A DNA stretch of 59,850 bases from Segatella copri. Its GTDB lineage: Bacteria; Bacteroidota; Bacteroidia; Bacteroidales; Bacteroidaceae. A program made the position numbers and the translations under genes. Below the pieces are notes generated by a model. That model was given only the letters and a program-made list of their open reading frames with translations. It was not told where the DNA came from and did not search any database. The stretch spans positions 1-59,850 of the forward strand of contig NZ_VZCB01000005.1 of assembly GCF_009494395.1 (NCBI RefSeq). The letters are read 5' to 3'. Shown one piece after another: positions 44,158 to 52,741 of this stretch; position 1 is the first letter of the stretch; each line of letters starts with the position of its first letter.

Positions 44158-45189
44158 ATGTTAAGATTTGAAGATCCTATATTTCTCTGGCTTCTATGGA
44201 TAATCCCGGTACTCATACTGGTACGCTTTATCGGTTGGAGAAAAAGAAGGGCGAAACTGAGAAGACTGGGAGACCCTGAGTTGCTCAAACAGTTGATGCC
44301 CGACATATCCAAATACCGCCCAACGGTGAAATTTGTGCTGATGCTTGCAGCCCTGGCATTACTTATCGTGATGGTGGCGCGTCCGCAGATGGGTAGCAAG
44401 GTTTCTCACGACAAGCGCAACGGAATTGAGACTATGATCTGTCTGGATATTTCCAATTCCATGCTGGCAGAAGATGTGGCACCATCCCGTCTCGACAAGA
44501 GCAAGATGCTGATAGAGAATCTGGTAGATAACTTCAGCAACGACAAGATTGGTCTTATCGTCTTTGCTGGCGATGCCTTCGTGCAGTTGCCTATCACCAG
44601 CGACTATGTTTCTGCCAAGATGTTCCTGCAGAACATTTCGCCAAGCTTGATACAAACTCAAGGCACCAACATAGCCCAGGCTATCAGTCTTGCCTCAAAG
44701 AGTTTCACCCAGCAGGAAAATATCGGTAGGGCTATCATCGTGATAACTGATGGTGAGAACCATGAGGTGGGTGCTCAGGATGCAGCCCAGATGGCCAACA
44801 AGAAAGGCATCAACGTGTTTATCCTGGGTATTGGTAACGCCAAGGGTGCTCCAATCCCTATGGGAGACGGCTCTTATCTGACAGATAATGCCGGCAATAC
44901 GGTAATGACCGCCTTGAATGAGCAGATGTGCCGCGAATTGGCACAGGCTGGCAAAGGACAGTATATCCATGTAGATAATACTAGCGATGCAGAAAAAGCG
45001 CTCAACGATGACTTGGCTAAATTGCAGAAAGGGGATATGACCAGTGTCATCTACAGTGCTTATGACGAACAGTTCCAGGCTGTAGGAATCTTGATTATTC
45101 TCTTGCTCCTCGTTGAGGTCTGCATGATGGAAGTGAAGAATCCGATGCTCAGGAACATCAAGTTCTTTAAGAAAGATTTGAAGAAATGA
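44158..45189 (+). CDS. batB: BatB, VWA-domain membrane protein
   Basis: The 343-aa paralogue of BatA has membrane segments at 8-24 and 58-74, the metal-site motif DISNS at 97-101, the loop IVITDGENH and a C-terminal hydrophobic segment (GILIILLLLVEVCMM). It probably pairs with BatA in the membrane. Confidence 0.92.
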   Translation: MLRFEDPIFLWLLWIIPVLILVRFIGWRKRRAKLRRLGDPELLKQLMPDISKYRPTVKFVLMLAALALLIVMVARPQMGSKVSHDKRNGIETMICLDISNSMLAEDVAPSRLDKSKMLIENLVDNFSNDKIGLIVFAGDAFVQLPITSDYVSAKMFLQNISPSLIQTQGTNIAQAISLASKSFTQQENIGRAIIVITDGENHEVGAQDAAQMANKKGINVFILGIGNAKGAPIPMGDGSYLTDNAGNTVMTALNEQMCRELAQAGKGQYIHVDNTSDAEKALNDDLAKLQKGDMTSVIYSAYDEQFQAVGILIILLLLVEVCMMEVKNPMLRNIKFFKKDLKK

Positions 45190-45197
45190 TATAAGAT

Positions 45198-45941
45198 ATG
45201 AACTATATACATTATATAATAGTAACGGTAGCTTTTCTGTTGGTAGGTGGGACAAACGCTGTCGCACAAACCGACCGCAACTTGATACGCCAGGGAAACA
45301 GGGCTTTCAAGTCCCAGAAGTGGGCAGCTGCTGAGACCCAATATCGTAAGGCTATCTTCAAGAATCAGAAGAATCCGCAGGCGATATATAACCTTGGCTG
45401 CGCCTTGCTGGCTCAGCAGAAAGATTCACTGGCAATGGTTCAGTTTGGTAATGCTGCACAATTGGAGAGCAATATCTTCCGCCGCTCCAAGAGCTATCAC
45501 AATATGGGAGTGGTGATGCAAAACCACCGGGAATATGCACAGGCCATCGAGTATTACAAGATGGCTTTAAGATGCAACCCTCAAGACAATGAGACTCGTT
45601 ATAATCTTGCCCTCTGCAAAAAGTTGCTCAAGAACAACCAGCAGAATCAAAATAACAAGAACAATAAGGACAAGAATAAAAACGATAAAAACAAGGACAA
45701 GAAGAACGACAAGAACAAAAATAAGGACGGGCAAAATAAGAACGACCAAAACAAAGATAAGCAAAACAAGAATCAGAACAAGAATAATTCTGACAAGAAC
45801 AAGCAGAATCAGGAAAAAATGAGTCGCGACAATGCCGAACAGCTCTTGAACGCTGCTATCCAGCAAGAGAAAGCTACGAAGCGCAAGATGCAGAAGGCAA
45901 TGAGCCAGCCACGCCGAAAGGTATATGACAAAAACTGGTAG
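45198..45941 (+). CDS. batC: BatC, TPR protein with Asn/Lys/Asp-rich tail
   Basis: The 247-aa protein has a signal peptide, TPR repeats (about 25-150, with AIYNLGCALL and YHNMGVVMQN) and then a low-complexity segment (about 155-205) made almost only of N, K, D and Q, followed by a short conserved end (MSRDNAEQLLNAAIQQEK). TPR parts would mediate contacts inside the Bat complex. It starts 9 bp after batB. Confidence 0.88.
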   Translation: MNYIHYIIVTVAFLLVGGTNAVAQTDRNLIRQGNRAFKSQKWAAAETQYRKAIFKNQKNPQAIYNLGCALLAQQKDSLAMVQFGNAAQLESNIFRRSKSYHNMGVVMQNHREYAQAIEYYKMALRCNPQDNETRYNLALCKKLLKNNQQNQNNKNNKDKNKNDKNKDKKNDKNKNKDGQNKNDQNKDKQNKNQNKNNSDKNKQNQEKMSRDNAEQLLNAAIQQEKATKRKMQKAMSQPRRKVYDKNW

Positions 45942-46003
45942 CTCTGTCTCTTTAGATATTCATTTGTAAGATAAAGAATATAATTTGTAATTAGATAATA
46001 AAT

Positions 46004-48604
46004 ATGAAACATATAGGTAGGTTTACTATCATCTTGATGATACTGATGAGCGTCAGCATAAATGCTGTTGCCCAACACCTGAAAGTATCGGCTCCATCCC
46101 ATGTAGCGGCAGGTGAAAACTTCCGTGTTGCGTATACCATCAATGCACGCGACGTGGAGGAATTCCGCATGGGAAACGTGCCGAACGGGCTGGAGGTCAT
46201 TGCAGGTCCATATACATCGCAACAGTCCAGTTATCAGATGATAAACGGACATACATCATCATCTTCTTCCGTAACGATTACTTATACGCTTTATGCAGCC
46301 AAGAATGGTGTTTTCACCATCGGTTCTTCCCAGGTCCTTGTAGGGGGAAAAAAACTGGCATCCCGCGCTGTTAAGATTAATGTTACCGGACAGGCTGCCC
46401 ATAATCCTAATGGTTCTACCAAGATGCATGGCAGAAATGATAATGATGAACCTCATATGCGACAGGCTGGTTCCAGCATTTCTGGCAGCGACCTCTTCAT
46501 CAAGGTTTCTGCCAACAAGAAACATGTCACAGAACAAGAACCTATCTTGCTGACTTATAAGGTTTATACTCTGGTTGAACTTACCCAACTGGAGGGTAAG
46601 ATGCCTGATTTGAAAGGTTTTCATACTCAGGAAGTTCCGCTTCCTCAACAGAAGCAGTTCCATACAGAGATGGTCAACGGCCGACCATACAAATGCGTGA
46701 CCTGGAGTCAATACGTCATGTATCCACAGATGACAGGAAAGCTGGAAATACCTTCCATCAATTTCAAGGGAATCGTTGTCCAGCAAAACCGCAATGTCGA
46801 CCCTATGGAAGCTTTCTTTAATGGAGGTTCCGGCTATGTTGAGGTCCACAAGGATATCAAGGCTCCGGGTATTACCATTTCGGTTGACCCATTACCTCAA
46901 CGTCCTGCTGATTTCTCAGGCGGAGTAGGTAAGTTTAATATTTCTGCCACTATCGACAAGAAAGAAGTAAAAGCCGGCGAACCTATCAATATACGTGTGG
47001 TTGTAGGAGGTATCGGAAACCTGAAGCTGCTGAAACAGCCTATTATCGAATTCCCGAAAGACTTCGATCAGTATGATGCAAAAATAACAGACAAAACCCG
47101 ACTTACTTCCAATGGTCTGGAGGGCAATATGATTTACGACTTCCTTGCGGTACCTCGCAATCAAGGTCAGTATACCATACCAGCCATCGAATTTACCTAT
47201 TATGATACATCATCATCCAGGTATAAGACCATCAAGACTCAACCATTCACCATCAAGGTTGATAAGGGTGACGGCTCAAGCAGCAGCAATGAAGGTGCTG
47301 ATTTCAACAAAGACAAGGACATTCATACCCTGAAGCTCGGCAAAGACTGTCACCAGAACATCAACGACTTGTTTTATGGCAGCGCAAGCTATTGGATCTG
47401 TCTGTTGATTCCTCTGCTTGCTTTCATCGCATTGATTATCATCTTCCATCGCAGAGCTATGGAAAATGCCGACATCGTCAAGATGCGCTCCAACAAGGCA
47501 AAGAAGATGGCAACCAAGCGCTTGAAGAAAGCTCATCTCTTGATGGTAAAGCACAAACAGGGAGAGTTTTATGATGAAGTATTACGTGCTTTATGGGGAT
47601 ATATCAGTTACAAACTGAATATACCTGTAGAAAAGCTGAATCGTGAGAACATCCGCGAGAAAATGATTTCTCACAACGTAGACGAAGATACCATCAAGAA
47701 GTTTACTACTGCTATTGATGAGTGTGAATTCGAGCGTTATGCACCAGGCGATTCAGTGGGTAATATGAATCATACATTCAATGCTGCAATAACAGGAATC
47801 ATGGAAATAGAGAATGCAATCAATATGGCACGTAAGAAGCGCAAGACCAATCGCAACGGATATTCCCTCATCATGCTTCTGGCAATGATGCTTGGCTTCA
47901 CTCTTGAGGCTGGTGCCATCACCAAACAGAATGCAGATACAGAGTATCAGAAAGGCAATTATCAGCAAGCGATTCGTGACTACGAGGAGATATTGAAGAC
48001 CAGGGCATCTGCTGCCATCTATTATAATCTCGGCAATGCTTATTTCCGTACAGACAATATCACGAAGGCTGTGCTCAACTATGAGCGTGCTCACTTATAC
48101 GCCCCAGGAGATGAGGACATCAATTTCAACCTCCAGTTTGCAAGAAGCAAGACCATTGACAAGATTACACCGGCATCAGAAATGTTCTTCGTCACATGGT
48201 ACAGGATGCTTGTCAACTACACGAGTGTAGACAATTGGGCAAAGATTGGAATCTTCAGTATCATCATGGCGTTGATACTCGTATTGGTTTATCTCTTTGG
48301 ACCTCAGCTCTTCATGCGTAAGATAGGATTTTTCGGAGGCTTGTTCTTCCTGATTTCCTTCCTGATAAGTAATCTGTTTGCCTATCAGCAAAAACAGGTT
48401 CAGATAAACAGGACGGGTGCCATCATTATGGAACCATCGGTAAATATCAAGAAGACACCTGCCAAACAAAGTGCTGACTTGTTTGTCCTGCATGAAGGAA
48501 CCCGAGTGGATATTACCGACAAGACAATAAATGGATGGCGAGGCATTCGTGTTGCTGATGGCAGAGAAGGTTGGATAGAAACCAAACATATAGAGGAAAT
48601 ATAA
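46004..48604 (+). CDS. BatD-BatE fusion protein
   Basis: One 866-aa frame covers two Bat proteins. Residues 1-610 are BatD: signal peptide, periplasmic beta-sandwich repeats, a membrane segment at about 460-480 (WICLLIPLLAFIALIIIF) and a cytoplasmic helical end. Residues 617-866 are BatE: a signal-like hydrophobic stretch (SLIMLLAMMLGFTLEAGA), TPR repeats (about 640-710), two membrane segments and a C-terminal SH3-like domain. In Bacteroides these are separate genes, as I recall. The former BatE signal peptide is now an internal membrane segment. There is no frameshift. Confidence 0.85.
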   Translation: MKHIGRFTIILMILMSVSINAVAQHLKVSAPSHVAAGENFRVAYTINARDVEEFRMGNVPNGLEVIAGPYTSQQSSYQMINGHTSSSSSVTITYTLYAAKNGVFTIGSSQVLVGGKKLASRAVKINVTGQAAHNPNGSTKMHGRNDNDEPHMRQAGSSISGSDLFIKVSANKKHVTEQEPILLTYKVYTLVELTQLEGKMPDLKGFHTQEVPLPQQKQFHTEMVNGRPYKCVTWSQYVMYPQMTGKLEIPSINFKGIVVQQNRNVDPMEAFFNGGSGYVEVHKDIKAPGITISVDPLPQRPADFSGGVGKFNISATIDKKEVKAGEPINIRVVVGGIGNLKLLKQPIIEFPKDFDQYDAKITDKTRLTSNGLEGNMIYDFLAVPRNQGQYTIPAIEFTYYDTSSSRYKTIKTQPFTIKVDKGDGSSSSNEGADFNKDKDIHTLKLGKDCHQNINDLFYGSASYWICLLIPLLAFIALIIIFHRRAMENADIVKMRSNKAKKMATKRLKKAHLLMVKHKQGEFYDEVLRALWGYISYKLNIPVEKLNRENIREKMISHNVDEDTIKKFTTAIDECEFERYAPGDSVGNMNHTFNAAITGIMEIENAINMARKKRKTNRNGYSLIMLLAMMLGFTLEAGAITKQNADTEYQKGNYQQAIRDYEEILKTRASAAIYYNLGNAYFRTDNITKAVLNYERAHLYAPGDEDINFNLQFARSKTIDKITPASEMFFVTWYRMLVNYTSVDNWAKIGIFSIIMALILVLVYLFGPQLFMRKIGFFGGLFFLISFLISNLFAYQQKQVQINRTGAIIMEPSVNIKKTPAKQSADLFVLHEGTRVDITDKTINGWRGIRVADGREGWIETKHIEEI

Positions 48605-49308
48605 TGGATTTCAGTAAAATACAAGACATGGACATGCAGGTGTTGAGCCTTTTCAATGGTAGCGACAACATCATGCTTGACCAGATGGTACAGATATTAA
48701 CATCGGGCCTGACGTGGATACCACTCTACGTCATGCTCTTTTTTGTTGTTATGCGCAACAATGAGACGATGGGGCAGATAGCCCTGGTGGTGGGAAGCGC
48801 AATCTTCTGCGTTCTATTTGCTGATGGACTGGTTGACGGCATCATCAAACAGCTGGCTGAGAGATGGAGACCTTCAAATGATCCTACATTCAAGTATATG
48901 GTTCAGGTTGTGGACGATATCCGTCTGAAAGGTTATAGCTTCTGCTCTGCACATGCTGCCAATACGATGTCGCTGGCTGTTTTCTTCTCCTTACTTATCC
49001 GTAGTAAAATGCTCACGATAACACTGGTAATATGGTCTCTCATAAACTGTTGGACGCGATTGTATCTGGGTGTACATTACCCTTCAGATATTCTTTGCGG
49101 CATGATTATCGGTATCATCGTTGGCATTCTGGTCTATCTGCTTTATTATAAGATTTATCGTCGGATCTCTCCAAAGATTAATTATATCTCCAACCAGTAT
49201 ACAAGTACAGGATATGATCATGACGATATCGATAAGGCAATGGTCATTTTAATGCTCACATTAGTATATGTAGTGACAAGAAGTGTTGTCATGACTGGTT
49301 TCGTTTAA
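48604..49308 (+). CDS. PAP2-family phosphatase
   Basis: The 234-aa membrane protein has about five hydrophobic segments and the PAP2 motifs KQLAERWRP, CSAHAAN (in place of PSGH) and RLYLGVHYPSDI, containing the catalytic His residues. It hydrolyses phosphatidic-acid-like lipid phosphates or undecaprenyl pyrophosphate. Its ATG shares one base with the stop of the BatD-BatE gene (TAATG), so it is probably translated together with it. Confidence 0.9.
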   Translation: MDFSKIQDMDMQVLSLFNGSDNIMLDQMVQILTSGLTWIPLYVMLFFVVMRNNETMGQIALVVGSAIFCVLFADGLVDGIIKQLAERWRPSNDPTFKYMVQVVDDIRLKGYSFCSAHAANTMSLAVFFSLLIRSKMLTITLVIWSLINCWTRLYLGVHYPSDILCGMIIGIIVGILVYLLYYKIYRRISPKINYISNQYTSTGYDHDDIDKAMVILMLTLVYVVTRSVVMTGFV

Positions 49309-49345
49309 TAAACTCTACATAAAAGAATACAATAAATAAAACATA

Positions 49346-50620
49346 ATGGATACAAAACATATTAAGATAAGCGATTATAATTACGATTTGCCAGATGAGC
49401 GCATCGCCAAGTTTCCTATCTCACAGCGCGACCACAGTAAACTGCTGGTCTATAAGCATGGCGAGGTGAGTGACGATGTGTTCTTCCATCTTCCGGAATA
49501 TCTGCCAAAGGGTGCCATGATGGTATTCAATAATACCAAGGTAATCCAGGCGCGCATGCATTTCCGCAAGGAGACGGGAGCACTCATCGAGGTGTTCCTG
49601 ATGGAGCCTGCTGCACCTACCGACTATGAGCTGATGTTCCAGACATCGGGTCACTGCTCATGGCTCTGTATGATTGGTAACCTGAAGAAATGGAAAGAGG
49701 GAAGCCTGAAGCGCGACTTCGAAATCAAGGGTCATCAGCTTACTCTCTCTGCTACCATGCGCCGTGGAGATGCCCTCAGTGTAGAGGCTTCAGAGATGGT
49801 AGCCAAGGGTGGCGGCACCAACTATTGGGTGGATTTCGACTGGGACAACGAGCATGTTTCCTTTGCCGAGATTCTCGAAGCAGTGGGAGAGTTGCCTATC
49901 CCTCCTTATCTGAACCGCAAGACAGAAGAAAGTGACAAGACCACTTATCAGACCGTATATTCCAAGATCAAGGGTAGCGTGGCTGCCCCAACAGCCGGTC
50001 TGCATTTCACCGATGCGGTGCTCCAGGACCTGGATGCGCATGGCATCGACCGTGAAGAGGTAACCCTTCATGTAGGAGCGGGAACCTTCAAGCCGGTGAA
50101 GAGTCTTGAGATAGAAGGTCATCAGATGCATACCGAATATATCGTGGTTCATCGTCGCAGTCTGGAGAAGCTCATCAAGCACGAGTGCCAGGTCATCGCC
50201 GTGGGAACCACCAGTGTGCGCACCATCGAGAGTCTCTACTATATGGGTGTGCATCTCATCAAGCATCCTGAGGCAAGTGAAGAGGACCTGCATGTAAAAC
50301 AGTGGGATCCATACGAGCTGTCGGCAGATGGCAATCTGGTGGATGGCATCACTCCGGTGAAGGCTATCCAGGCAATCGTCGATTATCTCGACCGCAACGG
50401 ATTGGAAGCCTTGCATTCCAGCACACAGATCATCATCGCTCCGGGTTATACCTATAAGATTGTGAAGATGCTGGTAACCAATTTCCATCAGCCTCAGAGC
50501 ACCCTCCTTCTCCTGGTGAGTGCCTTCCTGCATGGTGATTGGAAGAAGGTATATGATTATGCCCTCTCTCATGATTTCCGCTTCCTGAGCTATGGAGATT
50601 CCTCCCTGCTCATTCCGTAG
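49346..50620 (+). CDS. queA: S-adenosylmethionine:tRNA ribosyltransferase-isomerase
   Basis: The 424-aa enzyme transfers ribose from SAM to preQ1 in tRNA during queuosine synthesis. The start YDLPDERIAKFPISQRDHSKLLVY, read across residues 12-36, VAAPTAGLHFTDAVL, TLHVGAGTFKPV and the C-terminal NFHQPQSTLLLLVSAF match QueA. It is about 70 residues longer than E. coli QueA through internal insertions. Confidence 0.95.
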   Translation: MDTKHIKISDYNYDLPDERIAKFPISQRDHSKLLVYKHGEVSDDVFFHLPEYLPKGAMMVFNNTKVIQARMHFRKETGALIEVFLMEPAAPTDYELMFQTSGHCSWLCMIGNLKKWKEGSLKRDFEIKGHQLTLSATMRRGDALSVEASEMVAKGGGTNYWVDFDWDNEHVSFAEILEAVGELPIPPYLNRKTEESDKTTYQTVYSKIKGSVAAPTAGLHFTDAVLQDLDAHGIDREEVTLHVGAGTFKPVKSLEIEGHQMHTEYIVVHRRSLEKLIKHECQVIAVGTTSVRTIESLYYMGVHLIKHPEASEEDLHVKQWDPYELSADGNLVDGITPVKAIQAIVDYLDRNGLEALHSSTQIIIAPGYTYKIVKMLVTNFHQPQSTLLLLVSAFLHGDWKKVYDYALSHDFRFLSYGDSSLLIP

Positions 50621-50624
50621 AAAA

Positions 50625-50744
50625 AGTGAAGAGTGAAGAACGAAGAGTGAAAAGTGAAGAGTGAAGAACGAAGAGTGAAGAATTCATTTGCTTTGCTAAT
50701 CATAAAGTTCAAAGTTCAAAATTCAAAGTTCAAAGTAAAATAAT
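50625..50744 (+). repeat. Composite heptad repeat A+A+B between queA and an ABC-F gene
   Basis: Module A occurs twice in tandem (heptads GTGAAGA/ACGAAGA/GTGAAAA), starting 4 bp after the queA stop. Module B (CATTTGCTTTG, CTAATCATAAAGTTCAAAG, further AAGTTCA units) ends a few bases before the next ATG. Confidence 0.9.
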
Positions 50745-52715
50745 ATGATTTCAGTAGAAGGACTGAAAGTAGAGTTTGGCGTAAAGCCACTTTTCAATGA
50801 TGTAAGCTTCGTTATCAACGACCGCGACCGCATTGCCCTGGTAGGTAAGAACGGTGCCGGCAAATCTACGATGCTGAAGATTCTCTGTGGCTTGCAGAAG
50901 CCAACCTCCGGCGTGGTGGCTATCCCAAACGAAACCACTATCGGCTACCTGCCTCAGGTGATGAAACTGCAGGATGATACCACCGTAAAGCAGGAAACCC
51001 GAAAGGCTTTCGCCCACAATACCGAGATGAAGGAGCGCCTCGACAAGATGCAGCAGGAAATGGCTGACCGCACCGACTATGAGAGCGAGAGCTATGCCCA
51101 GCTGGTGGAGAAGTTCACCCAGGAGCACGAGCGCTACATGATGATGGGCGGTGAAAACTACGAGGCGGAGATAGAGCGCACGCTGAGCGGTCTGGGTTTC
51201 ACCCGTGAAGACTTCGACCGTCCTACCCGGGAGTTCTCTGGTGGATGGCGTATGCGTATCGAGCTGGCAAAGATCCTGCTCCAGAAGCCGGATGTGCTCC
51301 TCCTCGATGAGCCTACCAACCACCTCGATATCGAGAGTATCCAGTGGCTGGAGCAGTTCCTGGCGCAGAGTGCCAAGGCGGTGGTGCTGGTAAGTCACGA
51401 CCGTGCCTTTATCAATAATGTAACCAATCGCACCCTGGAGATTACCTGCGGAAGGGTAGAGGATTACAAGGTGAAATACGATGAGTATGTGGTACTTCGT
51501 GCCGAGCGCCGCGAGCAGCAGCTCCGTGCCTACGAGAACCAGCAGAAGGAAATAGCCGATATCAAGGACTTCATCGAGCGATTCCGCTATAAGCCAACCA
51601 AGGCTGTACAGGTGCAGAGCCGCATCAAGCAGCTGGAGAAAATCGTTCCTATCGAGGTGGATGAGGTGGATACCAAGCAGATGCATCTCAAGTTCCCTCC
51701 TTGTCTCCGTAGCGGCGATTATCCGGTCATCTGCGATGAGGTGAGAAAGGATTATGGCGATCATACCGTCTTCGACCATGTGACCCTTACCATCAAGCGT
51801 GGCGAGAAGGTGGCGTTCGTAGGTAAGAACGGTGAGGGTAAATCTACCCTGGTGAAGTGTATCATGGGCGAGATTCCTTTTACGGGCAATCTCAAGATAG
51901 GTCATAACGTGCAGATAGGTTATTTCGCACAGAACCAGGCACAGCTCCTCGATGAGAATCTTACCATTTTCCAGACCATCGACAATGTGGCTACCGGCGA
52001 GATGCGCCTCAAGGTGAACGATCTCTTGGGTGCCTTTATGTTTGGTGGCGAGACATCAGAAAAGTATGTCAAGGTGTTGAGTGGAGGAGAGCGCAGCCGT
52101 CTGGCGATGATCAAGCTCCTGCTCGAACCGGTGAATCTCCTGATTCTCGATGAGCCTACCAACCATCTCGACATGCAGTCGAAGGATGTGTTGAAGGAAG
52201 CCATCAAGGCATTCGACGGCACCGCCATTATCGTGAGCCACGACCGTGAGTTCCTCGACGGACTGGTAGATAAGGTATATGAGTTTGCCGGTGGCAAGGT
52301 ACGTGAGCATCTGGGCGGTATCTACGATTATCTCCGTGCCCACAATGCCGAGAGCATCAGTCAGGCGCTCGCCAGTCAGGGCGTAAGTCAGAATATGTCA
52401 TCTGCCGGCTCTCCATCTTCTTCTTCATCATCTGCAGATTCTTCCGAGGCATCCTCCGGCAAGCTCAGCTATGCCGAGCACAAGGAGCAGCAGAAGAAGA
52501 TACGCAAGGCTGAGAAGGCGGTGAAGGAATGCGAGACGAAGATTGAAAAGCTCGAAACCCGCAAGGCAGAGATTGATGCCCTCCTGATGAAGCCTGAGAA
52601 CGCTACGAATATGGAACTCGTTACCGAATATACCGAGCTGATGAAGAGCCTGGATGAGGAAAACGAGAACTGGATGATGCTCTCAGAAGAGCTGGAGGAA
52701 ATCAAGAATTCATAG
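50745..52715 (+). CDS. ABC-F family ATPase with C-terminal coiled coil (Uup/YheS-like)
   Basis: The 656-aa protein has two ABC domains: Walker A GKNGAGKST, signature FSGGWRMRIELA and [11 protein letters not shown] in the first; GKNGEGKST, LSGGERSRLAMI and LLILDEPTNHLD in the second. A Ser-rich linker (about 545-565) leads to a coiled coil (AEHKEQQKKIRKAEKAVKEC). All catalytic residues are present. It probably acts on the ribosome or in translation quality control. It differs from the YbiT-like ABC-F at 27.5-29 kb. Confidence 0.92.
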   Translation: MISVEGLKVEFGVKPLFNDVSFVINDRDRIALVGKNGAGKSTMLKILCGLQKPTSGVVAIPNETTIGYLPQVMKLQDDTTVKQETRKAFAHNTEMKERLDKMQQEMADRTDYESESYAQLVEKFTQEHERYMMMGGENYEAEIERTLSGLGFTREDFDRPTREFSGGWRMRIELAKILLQKPDVLLLDEPTNHLDIESIQWLEQFLAQSAKAVVLVSHDRAFINNVTNRTLEITCGRVEDYKVKYDEYVVLRAERREQQLRAYENQQKEIADIKDFIERFRYKPTKAVQVQSRIKQLEKIVPIEVDEVDTKQMHLKFPPCLRSGDYPVICDEVRKDYGDHTVFDHVTLTIKRGEKVAFVGKNGEGKSTLVKCIMGEIPFTGNLKIGHNVQIGYFAQNQAQLLDENLTIFQTIDNVATGEMRLKVNDLLGAFMFGGETSEKYVKVLSGGERSRLAMIKLLLEPVNLLILDEPTNHLDMQSKDVLKEAIKAFDGTAIIVSHDREFLDGLVDKVYEFAGGKVREHLGGIYDYLRAHNAESISQALASQGVSQNMSSAGSPSSSSSSADSSEASSGKLSYAEHKEQQKKIRKAEKAVKECETKIEKLETRKAEIDALLMKPENATNMELVTEYTELMKSLDEENENWMMLSEELEEIKNS

Positions 52716-52741
52716 TTAAAACAATAATAAATAACGAGAAA

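Noticed and set aside
47840..47930. Frameshift or assembly join between batD and batE
   Set aside because: The frame is continuous with sensible residues across the junction and no stop or start signals interrupt it, so a real fusion is the simpler reading.
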